Shown: piece by piece, positions 1 to 9,616 of the stretch | Position numbering within the stretch: position 1 is the stretch's first letter | Layout of the letters: each line of letters starts with the position of its first letter | Assembly: GCF_016124105.1 (NCBI RefSeq) | Contig: NZ_JADGMQ010000001.1 | Location: 488,707-552,706 of the forward strand | DNA length: 64,000 bases | Direction of reading: 5' to 3' | Origin: Aquamicrobium zhengzhouense | GTDB taxonomy: Bacteria; Pseudomonadota; Alphaproteobacteria; Rhizobiales; Rhizobiaceae | Notes under the pieces: generated by a model | The model's input: only the letters and a program-made list of their open reading frames with translations | Told to the model about the DNA's origin: nothing | The model's database searches: none | Program-made: the position numbers and the translations under genes

Positions 1-120
1 GGTCATGAAGCCGGATCCACCGCCGATGCCGAGACCACCGCCCTCCGAACGCTGCAGGAGCACAACCCCGACCAGGGCGAGAACGATCATCAGGTGAATG
101 ACGACTAGGACTGTCTGCAT
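1..120 (-). CDS. secG: Preprotein translocase subunit SecG (partial)
   Basis: Only the first 40 codons lie in the window; the gene runs off the left edge. The reverse-strand reading begins MQTVLVVIHLMIVLALVGVV and continues with LLQRSEGGGLG, the SecG hallmark: a first membrane helix, an LLQ turn and a glycine-rich loop. SecG is the small accessory subunit of the SecYEG protein channel in the inner membrane. It lies downstream of tpiA on the same strand. Its C-terminus cannot be judged. Confidence 0.9.
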   Translation of the reverse strand, partial: MQTVLVVIHLMIVLALVGVVLLQRSEGGGLGIGGGSGFMT

Positions 121-230
121 GGCTCACTTCCAGCGTTGTTCGTAGGCCGCATACCAAGAGTGCTGCGGCCACGCGGCTCCTTACACGGATTTACCGTGTT
201 TTCCAATCATATTGGGACTGTTTGCGTCCC

Positions 231-259
231 AAAAAAGCCCCTGCGTCGTTTGAAGCAGG
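231..259 (-). terminator. Rho-independent terminator after tpiA
   Basis: Read leftward, CCTGC and GCAGG form a stem (255-259 with 240-244) followed by GGC and a run of six T (the A-run at 231-236). It begins 16 bases past the tpiA stop and suggests tpiA and secG are not one tight transcript. Confidence 0.55.
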
Positions 260-275
260 AGAGACCGCCTGAGGC

Positions 276-1040
276 CTACAGAGTCCGATAGGCTTCTGCA
301 ATACCAAGAAAGTCCGAAGCCTTCAGGCTCGCACCGCCCACCAGGGCACCGTCCACATTCTCAACCGCCATCAACTCTTTTGCATTGGCGGGCTTCACCG
401 AGCCTCCGTAAAGGATACGAGTTTTAGCTGCCTGCCCTGCCATCACCTTCTTGAGTTCGCTGCGAATATGCGCATGCGCTTCGGCGACATCGGCAACGGA
501 TGGGGTCAAGCCGGAACCGATTGCCCATACTGGCTCGTAAGCAACAATGGTGTTTTCAGCAGTGGCATCGTTTGGGATCGACCCAGCAATCTGCCTGGAT
601 AGCACTTCCAAGGTCTTCCCCGCCCGGCGCTCCGCCTCTGTCTCGCCGAAGCAGATAATCGCGACCAGACCAGCGCGCCAAGCTGCAACGGCTTTCGAGC
701 GTACCACGTCATCGGTCTCAGCATGGTCTGTCCGGCGCTCCGAGTGCCCGACGATGACATAGGCTGCGCCAGCGTCTTTGAGCATCTCAGAGGAAACGTC
801 GCCGGTATGTGCGCCCGATTCCTTCGCGTGACAGTCCTGTCCACCAGCTTTCACCATCCCAGATCCAAGAGTGTTGCTTGCCCGCGACAGAAGCGTCGCC
901 GGGACACAAATCAATGCATCTACATTCGCTTCCGGACCGCCGGAAAAACCTTCTGCAATCGCGGCAAGTTCAGCGAGTGCGCTGCTGGTGCCGTTCATCT
1001 TCCAGTTACCAGCTACGAGGGGGCGGATTCCGGGTGTCAT
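276..1040 (-). CDS. tpiA: Triose-phosphate isomerase
   Basis: This is a glycolytic enzyme that interconverts dihydroxyacetone phosphate and glyceraldehyde 3-phosphate in the cytoplasm. The protein is 254 residues, normal for the family. Visible active-site residues are Asn12 and Lys14 (GNWKMNG), His99 (IVGHSERR) and the base Glu169 (AYEPVWAIG), followed by the flexible lid and the YGGSVKP phosphate-binding motif. The frame stays open upstream to 1166, but the ATG at 1040 is preceded by GAAGGAAT and puts GNWKMNG at the usual distance from the N-terminus. It is divergent from ppiD across about 140 bp. Confidence 0.97.
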   Translation of the reverse strand: MTPGIRPLVAGNWKMNGTSSALAELAAIAEGFSGGPEANVDALICVPATLLSRASNTLGSGMVKAGGQDCHAKESGAHTGDVSSEMLKDAGAAYVIVGHSERRTDHAETDDVVRSKAVAAWRAGLVAIICFGETEAERRAGKTLEVLSRQIAGSIPNDATAENTIVAYEPVWAIGSGLTPSVADVAEAHAHIRSELKKVMAGQAAKTRILYGGSVKPANAKELMAVENVDGALVGGASLKASDFLGIAEAYRTL

Positions 1041-1181
1041 CGGGGATAATTCCTTCAAATGGCGGTGACGCAGGGCTTTCCTACCAAAATCAGGGCACAA
1101 AGCAATCGACACCGAGGGGGATCGGCGGTATTGCCGATGCGCGGCTAACCGCTCGGTATTTGGCACTAACCGGGAAATGAC

Positions 1182-3068
1182 ATGCTCACCATTCTACGAA
1201 ATGCGGCTGGTACTTGGGTCGCCAAACTGCTCCTCGTCCTTTTGGTTTTGAGTTTCGCAGTCTGGGGTATCTCCGGCCAGATTTTTGGTGGATTGGGTTC
1301 CAACGTCGTGCAGGTCGGCGGGACGCGCGTATCCGTCCTTGAATACCGCCTTGCCTACGATCGCCAGATCCGGCAGCTGTCGCAGCAATTTGGCATGCCG
1401 CTGACGCGGGAACAGGCTCAGGCCTTTGGCGTGGACAACCAGGTTCTTTCCCAGTTGGTCGCCGGAGCTGTGCTGGACGAGCAGGCTCGCGAGATGCGCC
1501 TTGGGCTTTCGCGTGATCGCCTCGCCGCACTAACTGCGGAGGATCCTGCGTTTCAATCAGCGGATGGCCGTTTTGATCGCATGCAGTTCGACTGGGTTCT
1601 TCGCCAGGTCGGCATGTCCCCTAATGACTATCTGAAAAATCGCGAACAGGTTGCGATTCGCCAGCAGGTAATTGAAGCCGTTTCGGACGGCCTTGCCGCG
1701 CCGGACACTTTCCTCAAGGCCATGGCTCTTTATCAGGGTGAAGATCGAACCGTCGAATACGTCGTTCTTCCCCGCTCGTTGGTTGAGCCGGTAGACGCGC
1801 CGACAGAAGCGCAGGTCGCCGCATTCTTCGAGGAAGGTAAATCGAGCTATGCTGCACCGGAATTCCGGAAGATTTCCTACGTCAAGCTGGAGCCGGAAGC
1901 GATCGCTGATCCTGCCTCGGTAACTATCGAAGATGCGCGCGCGCAATTTGACCAGACAGTCTCACGATACACGACTCCTGAGCGCCGCAAGATCGAGCAG
2001 ATTGTCTTTGCAAACGAAGACGCAGCGAACGCAGCCCTTGAAAAGATCCGCGGCGGTGCCTCCTTTGAGGACATCGTCAGTGGGGAAGGAAAAAACCTTA
2101 ACGACGTGCTTCTTGGGACTTTCGAGAAGGAACGCGTCGCTGATCCAGCGATTGCAGAAGCGGCGTTCGCCCTCGATCAGGGTGAGGTCAGCGAGATCGT
2201 CCAGGGTGCATTCGGCCCGGTCATCGTTCGCGTGAGCGAGATCACCCCAGCGGTCATCCAGCCATTCGAATCCGTCGCTGAGGCGATTCGTAAGGATCTG
2301 GCGCTTGCTGAAGCTACCCAGATCCTGATGGACGTCCACGACGCGTATGAAGATGCGCGCGCAGCTGGCGAAACCATGCGCGAGGCCGCTGCTCGCCAGC
2401 GCCTGGATGTCGTGACGATTGAGGCCGTCGATCGCACAGGCAAGACACCGGAAGGTACATTGCTCACTGACCTGCCTGAATCGAGCACCCTGCTTCGCGA
2501 GGCTTTTGATACAGAGGTGGGCGTCGAGAACCCTTCGATCAATTTCGGGTCTAACGGCTATCTGTTCTACGAGGTCGAGAGCGTTACTCCAGCACGAAAC
2601 AGAGAGTTGGCAGAAGTTCGTGACCAGGTCGTCGCGGATTGGACGGCCGAAGAAGCTGAAACACGTTTGGCAGAGCAGGCTGCAGCGCTCCAGAAGCGTG
2701 TCTCCGACGGCGAGGATCTTGCGGCCATCGCTCAGGAACTCAGCCTTGAGCTGCAAACGCGCCGTGGCCTCAAGCGTGATTCATCTGATGCCGGGCTTGG
2801 ACAGGGTGGCGTTGCTGCGGCGTTCGGTGTTGCGGCGGGCAACAGCGGCGTCGTGACCGGACCTGAGGAAGGCACGCAGATCGTGTTCCGCGTGATTGAA
2901 TCTGTACAGCCGATCAACGCCACTGCAGAAGCTATCGGACAGCAGACAAAGGACGGTCTTTCCGCTGGCCTGTCGGATGATCTGATCGATCAGTTGGTTG
3001 CTCGCCTCCAGACGCAGTACGCCGTAACTGTGGATCGGAGTGCCATCCAACAGGCACTGAGCTTCTAA
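1182..3068 (+). CDS. ppiD: Peptidylprolyl isomerase D-like membrane chaperone
   Basis: The product has 628 residues with an N-terminal membrane helix at about residues 13-31, then a SurA/PpiD-type N-terminal region and a parvulin (PPIC) domain around residues 245-365. PpiD-family proteins are inner-membrane-anchored periplasmic chaperones that help proteins leaving the Sec channel to fold, which suits a place close to secG. Conservation of parvulin active-site residues is weak in what I can read, so isomerase activity may be low, as in other PpiD proteins. It is the first gene of a rightward run into trpD with a 14-bp gap. Confidence 0.85.
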   Translation: MLTILRNAAGTWVAKLLLVLLVLSFAVWGISGQIFGGLGSNVVQVGGTRVSVLEYRLAYDRQIRQLSQQFGMPLTREQAQAFGVDNQVLSQLVAGAVLDEQAREMRLGLSRDRLAALTAEDPAFQSADGRFDRMQFDWVLRQVGMSPNDYLKNREQVAIRQQVIEAVSDGLAAPDTFLKAMALYQGEDRTVEYVVLPRSLVEPVDAPTEAQVAAFFEEGKSSYAAPEFRKISYVKLEPEAIADPASVTIEDARAQFDQTVSRYTTPERRKIEQIVFANEDAANAALEKIRGGASFEDIVSGEGKNLNDVLLGTFEKERVADPAIAEAAFALDQGEVSEIVQGAFGPVIVRVSEITPAVIQPFESVAEAIRKDLALAEATQILMDVHDAYEDARAAGETMREAAARQRLDVVTIEAVDRTGKTPEGTLLTDLPESSTLLREAFDTEVGVENPSINFGSNGYLFYEVESVTPARNRELAEVRDQVVADWTAEEAETRLAEQAAALQKRVSDGEDLAAIAQELSLELQTRRGLKRDSSDAGLGQGGVAAAFGVAAGNSGVVTGPEEGTQIVFRVIESVQPINATAEAIGQQTKDGLSAGLSDDLIDQLVARLQTQYAVTVDRSAIQQALSF

Positions 3069-3082
3069 GGGGCGTTGAGGAA

Positions 3083-4102
3083 ATGAGCGACTTCAAATCA
3101 CACATTGCCAAAGCAGCCTCTGGGGAGCCTCTAACCTTCGAGGAAGCGCGTAGCGCCTTCGACATCATGATGTCGGGCAACGCAACGCCGAGCCAAATTG
3201 GAGGCTTCCTGATGGCGTTGAGGACACGGGGCGAAACCGTGCCGGAAATCTCCGGTGCTGTTGCAACGATGCGCGCCAAGATGCTGCGCGTGGATGCGCC
3301 TGATAATTCGGTCGACATCGTCGGAACGGGTGGTGACTCGTCCGGCTCCTATAATGTCTCCACTTGCGCGGCATTCATTGTGGCAGGAGCGGGTGTTCCA
3401 GTCGCCAAGCATGGTAATCGCGCCTTGTCATCGAAGTCCGGCGCAGCAGATGCCCTTGCCGCTCTTGGCGTAAATATCGAAATTGGACCGGAGGCGATTT
3501 CGGCGTGCATCCATGAGGCTGGTGTCGGCTTCATGTTCGCCCCCGTCCATCACTCCGCTATGCGCCACGTCGGGCCTACGCGTGTTGAGCTTGGTACCCG
3601 CACGATCTTCAACCTGCTCGGGCCACTGGCCAATCCTGCAGGTGTGACGAAACAACTTGTCGGCGTTTATTCCCCCGAATGGGTGGTGCCAATCGCAGAA
3701 GTGCTGCAAGGCCTCGGCGCAACATCGACCTGGGTTGTCCATGGTGCGGGTCTGGACGAACTGACCACCGCCGGGACCACACAAGTCGCGGCAATTTCTG
3801 GCGGCTCGATCCGCACTTTTGAAGTGACGCCCGAGGAAGTAGGCTTGCCTCGGGTCACTCAGGCTGACTTGAAGGGCGCGGACGCCGAGCACAATGCTCG
3901 AGCGCTGCGCAGCGTGCTTGCAGGCGAAAAATGCCCCTATCGTGAGATCTCGGTCCTTAACGCGGCCGCTGCGCTAGTCATTGCAGGCACAGCGGAAAAT
4001 TTGCGCGAAGGCGTAGACCTCGCTTCGAAGGCCATCGATAGTGGCGCTGCAACTGCGGCGCTCGACAAGCTCGTTGAAGTTTCTAACCGGGGCAAAGAAT
4101 GA
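3083..4102 (+). CDS. trpD: Anthranilate phosphoribosyltransferase
   Basis: This enzyme carries out the second step of tryptophan synthesis, joining anthranilate to phosphoribosyl pyrophosphate. The protein has 339 residues. The phosphoribosyl-pyrophosphate loop GTGGD is at residues 81-85, followed by NVST and the [12 protein letters not shown] segment typical of TrpD. The last 4 bp overlap the start of trpC, so translation is probably coupled. trpE and trpG are not in the window. Confidence 0.97.
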   Translation: MSDFKSHIAKAASGEPLTFEEARSAFDIMMSGNATPSQIGGFLMALRTRGETVPEISGAVATMRAKMLRVDAPDNSVDIVGTGGDSSGSYNVSTCAAFIVAGAGVPVAKHGNRALSSKSGAADALAALGVNIEIGPEAISACIHEAGVGFMFAPVHHSAMRHVGPTRVELGTRTIFNLLGPLANPAGVTKQLVGVYSPEWVVPIAEVLQGLGATSTWVVHGAGLDELTTAGTTQVAAISGGSIRTFEVTPEEVGLPRVTQADLKGADAEHNARALRSVLAGEKCPYREISVLNAAAALVIAGTAENLREGVDLASKAIDSGAATAALDKLVEVSNRGKE

Positions 4103-4905
4103 CGGATATCCTGCGCAAGATCGAGGCCTACAAGCGAGAAGAAATCGCAGCTGCAAAAGCTCGGCTTTCCCTCGATGAGGTCAAGGCTCGTGCCGCGGAT
4201 GTCGCCGCACCCCGCGGATTTCAGCGCGCGATTTCTGCCAAACTGGAAGCCGGCGGCTTCGCGCTGATTGCGGAGATCAAGAAGGCAAGCCCCTCCAAGG
4301 GCCTCATCCGTTCCGATTTCAATCCGCCGGCGTTGGCGCAAGCTTATGAAGCTGGAGGCGCAGCCTGCCTATCCGTACTCACAGACACGCCATCGTTCCA
4401 GGGCTCTCCTGAGTATCTAAGTGCAGCCCGTGATGCCTGTTCGCTTCCGGCCCTGCGCAAGGACTTCATGTTCGAGCCCTACCAGGTTTACGAAGCGCGC
4501 AGCTGGGGTGCCGATGCCATTTTGATTATTATGGCGAGCCTCACAAATGATGAGGCGAAAGCACTGGAAGACACTGCTTTCGAAACCGGAATGGATGTGC
4601 TGATCGAAGTGCATGACGAGGAGGAGCTTGAACGTGCGCTTGGCGCCCTGTCCTCCCCGCTGCTTGGGATCAACAATCGTAACCTCCGCACCTTCGAGGT
4701 CTCATTGGAGACATCGGAACGTCTGGCCAGGATGATCCCGCAGGACCGGATCATCGTCGGTGAGAGCGGAATTTTCACTCACGACGACTGTCTCCGACTC
4801 GCAAAGTCGAACATTTCGACGTTCCTTGTCGGCGAGAGCCTGATGCGGCAGGAAGACGTGACCGCTGCAACTGAGGCACTGCTGGGAAATCGGACGGCCT
4901 CCTAA
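4099..4905 (+). CDS. trpC: Indole-3-glycerol phosphate synthase
   Basis: This enzyme closes the indole ring in tryptophan synthesis. The 268-residue barrel protein has [10 protein letters not shown] at residues 59-68 with the catalytic lysine, the LRKDF segment, GINNRNL, and VGESGI near the C-terminus. It is not fused to phosphoribosylanthranilate isomerase, unlike the enterobacterial enzyme. ATG overlaps the trpD stop and the TAA is directly followed by the moaC ATG. Confidence 0.97.
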   Translation: MTDILRKIEAYKREEIAAAKARLSLDEVKARAADVAAPRGFQRAISAKLEAGGFALIAEIKKASPSKGLIRSDFNPPALAQAYEAGGAACLSVLTDTPSFQGSPEYLSAARDACSLPALRKDFMFEPYQVYEARSWGADAILIIMASLTNDEAKALEDTAFETGMDVLIEVHDEEELERALGALSSPLLGINNRNLRTFEVSLETSERLARMIPQDRIIVGESGIFTHDDCLRLAKSNISTFLVGESLMRQEDVTAATEALLGNRTAS

Positions 4906-5388
4906 ATGAGCGAACTCACTCATCTTGGTGCTTCAGGCGAGGCCAACATGGTCGATGTTGGCGACAAGGCGGAAACCGTTCGGACGGCAATTGCCGAGGG
5001 ATCGGTGATCATGCTTCCCGAAACTCTACGTACCATTTTGGCCGGCGACGCTAAGAAGGGTGATGTTCTTGGTGTTGCGCGCATCGCCGGCATCATGGCT
5101 GCGAAAAAGGCCCATGAGCTGATTCCCCTCTGCCATCCGCTACTTTTGAATAAAGTGGCAGTCGAGATTGAACCGGATGAAACACTGCCGGGCCTGCGCG
5201 TGACCGCCCTCGCCCGCGTCAGCGGCAGGACCGGGGTTGAGATGGAAGCGTTGACGGCCGTCTCCGTGGCGTGCCTGACGATCTATGACATGGCAAAGGC
5301 AGTCGACAAGGCGATGACGATTTCTGAAGTTCGTCTCGTTGAGAAGACCGGGGGCAAATCGGACGATTTTCACCGCGGGGCAATCTGA
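4906..5388 (+). CDS. moaC: Cyclic pyranopterin monophosphate synthase MoaC
   Basis: MoaC acts with MoaA in the first step of molybdenum cofactor synthesis, producing cyclic pyranopterin monophosphate. The protein is 160 residues, full length. [10 protein letters not shown] is at residues 70-79 and the C-terminal part carries [18 protein letters not shown] and the [11 protein letters not shown] lysine motif. It is tightly packed: it starts directly after the trpC stop and shares one base with the moeA start. Confidence 0.97.
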   Translation: MSELTHLGASGEANMVDVGDKAETVRTAIAEGSVIMLPETLRTILAGDAKKGDVLGVARIAGIMAAKKAHELIPLCHPLLLNKVAVEIEPDETLPGLRVTALARVSGRTGVEMEALTAVSVACLTIYDMAKAVDKAMTISEVRLVEKTGGKSDDFHRGAI

Positions 5389-6602
5389 TGGCGCTTCTTC
5401 CGGTCAACGAGGCGCTGGAGAGACTTCTCTCCGATGTAAAGCCACTTCCAGCGGAGACCTCCAGCCTTGCAGATGCTATAGGGCGCACTCTCGCGCACGA
5501 CCTCTATGCATTGCGCACGCAGCCACCGTTTGCCGCGTCTGCAATGGACGGATATGCCGTGCGCGCCGAAGACATTGCATCACTTCCGGCGAAGCTCCAG
5601 GTGACTGGGGAATCGCTCGCCGGCAGGCGCTTCGAAGGCACGTTGAACGCGGGCCAGGCTGTTCGCATTTTTACCGGTGCACCGGTCCCGGAAGGTGCTG
5701 ATACGGTCCTTCTGCAGGAAGATGCCATCGTACATCCAAATGGATTCATCGAGGCGGCGGAGTCTACCGCATTCGGTCGACACATCCGCAAGGCGGGTCT
5801 CGATTTCGTTTCGGACGAGAAATTGCTTGAGGCAGGCCGGGTGCTGGATGGACCTGCGCTGGCACTTGCCGCAGCTGCAAACCACCCCACAGTCAGCGTG
5901 GTCAAAAAACCTCTAGTGGCTATCCTCGCAACCGGATCCGAGCTGGTTGCACCCGGGAATGAGCCGGGTCCGGACCAGATCGTCGCGTCCAACACGTTCG
6001 CCATTATGGCTCTGGTCGTTGAGGCTGGCGGTGAGGTGCTCGATCTGGGCATCGTCGGCGATGATCTGGCGGCACTGGACCTCGCGATCGAACGCGCACG
6101 CAACTCCGGTGCAGATGTTCTCGTCACTTTGGGCGGCGCATCAGTGGGCGATCATGACCTCGTAAAGGAAGCTCTGACCGCGGCCGGGATGGAATTGAAT
6201 TTCTGGAAGATCGCCATGCGGCCCGGCAAGCCCCTGATGTATGGGAGGCTTGCTCAGCTGCGTATTCTCGGGCTTCCTGGCAACCCGGTATCCAGCGTTG
6301 TATGTGGCCAGTTGTTCCTCAAGCCACTGGTCGCAGCTCTGTGCGGCGCAGACCATCGCCACGACTTCCGCAGCGCCGTCCTTGGCGCCGCGATGGAGGC
6401 CAACTCGACGAGGCAGGACTACGTGCGGGCTGTAGTTGCAACGGCCGAACATCATGGGGACCAGCTCGTTGCAACGCCATTCGCGACGCAGGACTCATCC
6501 ATGTTGAAAACACTGGCCGAGGCCAATGCGTTGATTGTGCGTGAGCCCTACGCACCCGCCGCTGCTGTTGGCGACCCCTGCAAGGTGCTCATGCTGCGCT
6601 AA
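5388..6602 (+). CDS. moeA: Molybdopterin molybdenumtransferase MoeA
   Basis: MoeA inserts molybdate into adenylylated molybdopterin to make active molybdenum cofactor. The protein has 404 residues with PPFAASAMDGYAV near residue 50, the IFTGAPVPEGADTV motif, the TGSELV start of the MoCF-binding domain, and the GLPGNPVSS loop. Its TAA overlaps the stop of soxZ on the other strand (CTAA, 6599-6602). In the related genomes I remember, moeA is followed by lexA, so this stop marks the left edge of the extra block. Confidence 0.97.
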   Translation: MALLPVNEALERLLSDVKPLPAETSSLADAIGRTLAHDLYALRTQPPFAASAMDGYAVRAEDIASLPAKLQVTGESLAGRRFEGTLNAGQAVRIFTGAPVPEGADTVLLQEDAIVHPNGFIEAAESTAFGRHIRKAGLDFVSDEKLLEAGRVLDGPALALAAAANHPTVSVVKKPLVAILATGSELVAPGNEPGPDQIVASNTFAIMALVVEAGGEVLDLGIVGDDLAALDLAIERARNSGADVLVTLGGASVGDHDLVKEALTAAGMELNFWKIAMRPGKPLMYGRLAQLRILGLPGNPVSSVVCGQLFLKPLVAALCGADHRHDFRSAVLGAAMEANSTRQDYVRAVVATAEHHGDQLVATPFATQDSSMLKTLAEANALIVREPYAPAAAVGDPCKVLMLR

Positions 6603-6925
6603 GCAACCTCGATCGTGTGCTTGTGCGTGTAGATCGTGCCGTCATCGTCAGTCCAGGCAAACTCGAATTCGCCGCTTTTCACGATCTTTGCGTGAAATTC
6701 GAAATACGGATTGGCTGAAATCGCCGGCTCAAGATCGCACGAGAAGACGGGCTCTCTGTTGAAAGTGCACGTAAAGCTGTTCACGATCTTTCGCGGGATT
6801 ATTGTACCAGAGCTGTCGCGCCTCTGACCGGATTCCATCGGGTGACTGAGCAAGGCGCGGATCAGGATTATCTCGCCCGCCTTAGCGGTATCGGGTACGC
6901 GAACACGCGGTCTTGATGACATCAT
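6599..6925 (-). CDS. soxZ: Sulfur-carrier partner protein SoxZ
   Basis: The protein has 108 residues, close to the usual SoxZ length, and contains the SoxZ/YZ pattern RPRVRVPDTAKAGEII, an ISHPM-like LLSHPMESGQRRD, and the FTCTFNREPVFSCDLEPAIS stretch. SoxZ forms the SoxYZ heterodimer that carries sulfur intermediates in the periplasm. It has no signal peptide and would be exported with SoxY. SD AGGAG lies just before two consecutive ATG codons, 6925 and 6922; either could be used. Neither soxAX, soxB nor soxCD is in the window. Confidence 0.92.
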   Translation of the reverse strand: MMSSRPRVRVPDTAKAGEIILIRALLSHPMESGQRRDSSGTIIPRKIVNSFTCTFNREPVFSCDLEPAISANPYFEFHAKIVKSGEFEFAWTDDDGTIYTHKHTIEVA

Positions 6926-6934
6926 TATCTCCTG

Positions 6935-7390
6935 TCAGCCCGTGCAGCCGCCGACCAGCACCTGAACATCGCGATGGTCGATAAATGCCCGCCCATCCGC
7001 CATCCGAGCAACGGCGGTCACTGTCTGGGACTGAGCCAACCGGATGCGGGTGGTTACCTGCGCCAGGCCGCTTGCCTCGGTGAAGTTGAACTGAGCGACA
7101 TGAGGACGTGGGTTCCCACCGGCAACGATGAGAATGCTCTCCACCAGATCATTACCCACCATTTTGCTCTCGACAGCGGCAGTAATAGGCACCGCATTGC
7201 CGTTTTCAGCAGTCTCGGGAATGGTCAGAGTCACTCGAGCAGCTTCTGCCTCGGCACCGTTCAAGAACTCATCGATCAACTTTTGCGCGTCAACATCCGT
7301 GGCATAGGCAGCGGGGACTCCTGCCCCGGCCACAACAGCCGCAGCAACGCCGATAGTTAGACGGAGCGTGTGCCGCCTGGTCATCTGCAT
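6935..7390 (-). CDS. soxY: Sulfur-carrier protein SoxY (C-terminal GGCTG)
   Basis: SoxY carries sulfur intermediates on a cysteine at the end of a flexible C-terminal arm. The protein has 151 residues. It starts with a twin-arginine signal (MTRRHTLRLTIG, then a hydrophobic stretch ending AAYA), as expected for a pair exported with SoxZ. It ends VLVGGCTG, so the swinging-arm cysteine is present, but the usual GGCGG is GGCTG. The ATG at 7390 has AGGAGG six bases upstream; an upstream in-frame TTG at 7396 is less likely. soxZ follows 9 bp downstream. Confidence 0.93.
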   Translation of the reverse strand: MQMTRRHTLRLTIGVAAAVVAGAGVPAAYATDVDAQKLIDEFLNGAEAEAARVTLTIPETAENGNAVPITAAVESKMVGNDLVESILIVAGGNPRPHVAQFNFTEASGLAQVTTRIRLAQSQTVTAVARMADGRAFIDHRDVQVLVGGCTG

Positions 7391-7441
7391 GGTCAACCTC
7401 CTGCAATGGCCATTTTAATCGACGGCCTTTCCAACGAAATA

Positions 7442-7470
7442 CGAGGGCTGCAGCGCCGCTGCAACCCTCG
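7442..7470 (-). other. Intercistronic hairpin between sulfide dehydrogenase gene and soxY
   Basis: CGAGGG pairs with CCCTCG and TGCAGC with GCTGCA, separated by one C/A mismatch, around a GCC loop. It lies 18 bp past the flavoprotein stop and 51 bp before the soxY start. There is no T-run on the transcribed side, so an RNA-processing or stability element that sets different levels of the two products is more likely than a terminator. Confidence 0.5.
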
Positions 7471-7488
7471 CTTAGAGATCAGCTAATC

Positions 7489-8763
7489 TTAGCCGAATAC
7501 GTCTTCAACGATACCCGCGTACCAACCCACGGATTCTTCGTAGGTCGCCTTACGCAGATCAGCGTCTTCACCGGGCTGGCTGATGAATGTCTCAACAGCG
7601 GCAATCTTACCGTCCTTCGGCTCATACTGTGCGCCGACCTTAACGCCGTCATTGGTCTCAATCAGCGACCAGCAGGTGTTGGAATAGCGAGCAGGGAAAG
7701 CACGCGCATCCGTAAGGTCAGCGCGAATGTTGATCGCGGCGACCTTTGCCTGGCTGTTGGCCGAGAAGGCGGATTTCGGCATGTCACCAGCGACCGACGC
7801 ATCGCCAAGGACGAAGATGGAATCATCTACCTTCGAGCGCATCGAATTCTCGTCGATGGGCACCCAACCGGCTTCGTTGGTTACCCCTGCGTCAACGGCA
7901 ATAGCACCTGCACGCTGCGACGGGATGATGTTGAGGAGCGCGCCCTCAAAGACGTCGAGATCGGTCTCGACCGTTCCCGCCGCTGCGTCTACCGACTTGA
8001 CGCCGCCGTGAACATCGGGACCGTACCATTCGACCATGCCCGGGTAGTGCGCTTCCCAGCCCTCAGTGAACAGCGCCTGTTTCGAAAAGCTTTCCTTGTA
8101 GTCGAGCACGAAGATTTTCGAGCGCGTGAAACCCTTCTTCTTCAGAACGTGAGCGAACATGGAGATGCGCTCGTAAGGTCCAGGAGGGCAGCGGAATGGA
8201 TTTGGCGGCGCGACCATGACAATGTTCTGACCGTCTTCGACCGCGTCCAACTTCTCCTTCAGGAGTTGCGTTTGCGGTCCAGCCTTCCAGGCATGAGGTG
8301 CGATTTGAGCGGCTTCCTGCGAGTATCCTGGAACCGAATCGTAGATTATGTCGATGCCGGGTGCCAAAACCAGGCGATCGTACGGAACGGTCGAGCCGTC
8401 AGCCAGTGTCACCGTCTTCGCTTCACGGTCTACGGAAGCGGCACGGCCCGTGATCTTCTTGATCCCGTAATTCGACACCAGCTTGTCGTAGTCGTGCGTG
8501 ATGTCATCGAAGGATTGGAAATCCCCGAGATACAGGTTCGAGAAGAAGCAAGTGGTGAAAGTCTCGGTTTCGTTGATCAGGGTGACGTCAATGGCACCTG
8601 CTGAATCACGGGCGACATATTTGGCTACGGTCGCACCGCCTGGCCCGCCACCGATGACAACGACGCGTGGCTTCTCTTGGGCCCGCAAATAGGTAGGCAG
8701 TGCCAGCGAAGACGCGCTAGCCCCCAGCAGTAATCCAAAGTGGCGCCTGGTTAATCCGCTCAT
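7489..8763 (-). CDS. fccB: Flavocytochrome c sulfide dehydrogenase, flavoprotein subunit
   Basis: This periplasmic FAD enzyme oxidises sulfide and passes electrons to a c-type cytochrome. The protein has 424 residues with a twin-arginine signal (LTRRHFGLLLGA), a GxGxxG dinucleotide fold (VVVIGGGPGGATVAKY, about 34-49) and the C-terminal FCSD flavin-binding domain ending GIVEDVFG. From my memory of the Allochromatium enzyme all three key cysteines are kept: Cys72 (FTTCFFSN) for covalent FAD, and the redox pair Cys192 (PFRCPPGPYER) and Cys364 (YSNTCWSL). The ATG at 8763 follows GGAGAGGGAC; an in-frame TTG at 8775 overlaps this SD and is rejected. It is also called SoxF when in a sox cluster. 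Confidence 0.93.
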   Translation of the reverse strand: MSGLTRRHFGLLLGASASSLALPTYLRAQEKPRVVVIGGGPGGATVAKYVARDSAGAIDVTLINETETFTTCFFSNLYLGDFQSFDDITHDYDKLVSNYGIKKITGRAASVDREAKTVTLADGSTVPYDRLVLAPGIDIIYDSVPGYSQEAAQIAPHAWKAGPQTQLLKEKLDAVEDGQNIVMVAPPNPFRCPPGPYERISMFAHVLKKKGFTRSKIFVLDYKESFSKQALFTEGWEAHYPGMVEWYGPDVHGGVKSVDAAAGTVETDLDVFEGALLNIIPSQRAGAIAVDAGVTNEAGWVPIDENSMRSKVDDSIFVLGDASVAGDMPKSAFSANSQAKVAAINIRADLTDARAFPARYSNTCWSLIETNDGVKVGAQYEPKDGKIAAVETFISQPGEDADLRKATYEESVGWYAGIVEDVFG

Positions 8764-8786
8764 GTCCCTCTCCAATATCTAGGATT

Positions 8787-9146
8787 TTATTTCGTCTGTG
8801 CTGCAAAATGGGCGGCCAAGGCCGCAATTTCTTGGTCTCCGAGCCGCGCAGTGCGCACCGACATCACCTCATTGGTCCGTACCCCGAGCTTGTACTCCAG
8901 GAGCGCCGTAATGAGATCCGAGACCGGCTGGCCATGGATTATTGGAATTCCGGCGGGTTCGCCAGAAAGACGATGGCAAGCGACACAATCGCCGGCGAGG
9001 TACTCCCCATAAGCGCGGTCAGCGTCGATACCAAGTATGACTTCCCTCGCCTCCCCCACGCGCTGAATAGACGAAGGGTCAGCCACTGCGAGAACGGGAC
9101 TATTCAGAGCCGCCAGAGCAAGAACGGCATGGAACGCGAGCTTCAT
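8787..9146 (-). CDS. fccA: Periplasmic one-heme cytochrome c, likely partner of FccB
   Basis: The protein is 119 residues with a Sec signal peptide (to about residue 22) and one heme-binding motif, CVACH at residues 54-58, with Met95 (NEVMSV) a possible sixth ligand. It ends 23 bp before fccB on the same strand, so it is most simply the electron acceptor of the sulfide dehydrogenase. The Allochromatium cytochrome subunit and SoxE have two hemes; this one has only one, like the green sulfur bacterial form. The gene symbol rests on context. SD is weak. Confidence 0.75.
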   Translation of the reverse strand: MKLAFHAVLALAALNSPVLAVADPSSIQRVGEAREVILGIDADRAYGEYLAGDCVACHRLSGEPAGIPIIHGQPVSDLITALLEYKLGVRTNEVMSVRTARLGDQEIAALAAHFAAQTK

Positions 9147-9616
9147 AATTGCCCGACCCGGTTAAACCCGCGCATCCCAACCACCTCCACTATACAGTCA
9201 CCCCAAGTTGCGCGCATCATACGGACAATCGCGGAGAACACTAAAGCAAGGAATTGCGAAGAGCGCCACCTCCACGATATTTCGTTTTGCCAAATGCGCC
9301 GGGATCGGAATTGAATTCCCCTTCACGATGATTTCATCAATGAAGGCGGGTAAGTCACCTTGCCTTTGGTTCGGAGGAGCCCCAGAAAATTCTCGCTTCT
9401 GGCTGCGTGGCGCGCGCTTTTTTTGGTTTCAATCGAGCATTTCCCGTTATGTTAGGTGCTTCGCCTAACCACTTCGTGGGACAGGCGTCGCTTTTGCCAC
9501 TTCCCAGCTTTTCGAGCGAGCGTCGGGGCCAAGCACAAAGTGGTCGGGGGGCCGGCCGATAAGAAGTTGAGGCGTGGTGATCGGGAGGGTCGCCGCAATA
9601 GGGGATAGGTGCCTGC
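9147..9616. other. 470-bp non-coding gap between fccA and the UPF0104-family gene
   Basis: This is the largest gene-free stretch of the window. It separates the leftward sulfur module from a rightward membrane protein gene and so must hold both promoters. I see no frame with a convincing start site or protein pattern. A hairpin GTTAGGTG-CTT-CGCCTAAC lies at 9451-9469, and a run of seven T follows GCGCGC near 9416-9424. No repeat or gene remnant can be supported. Confidence 0.5.
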
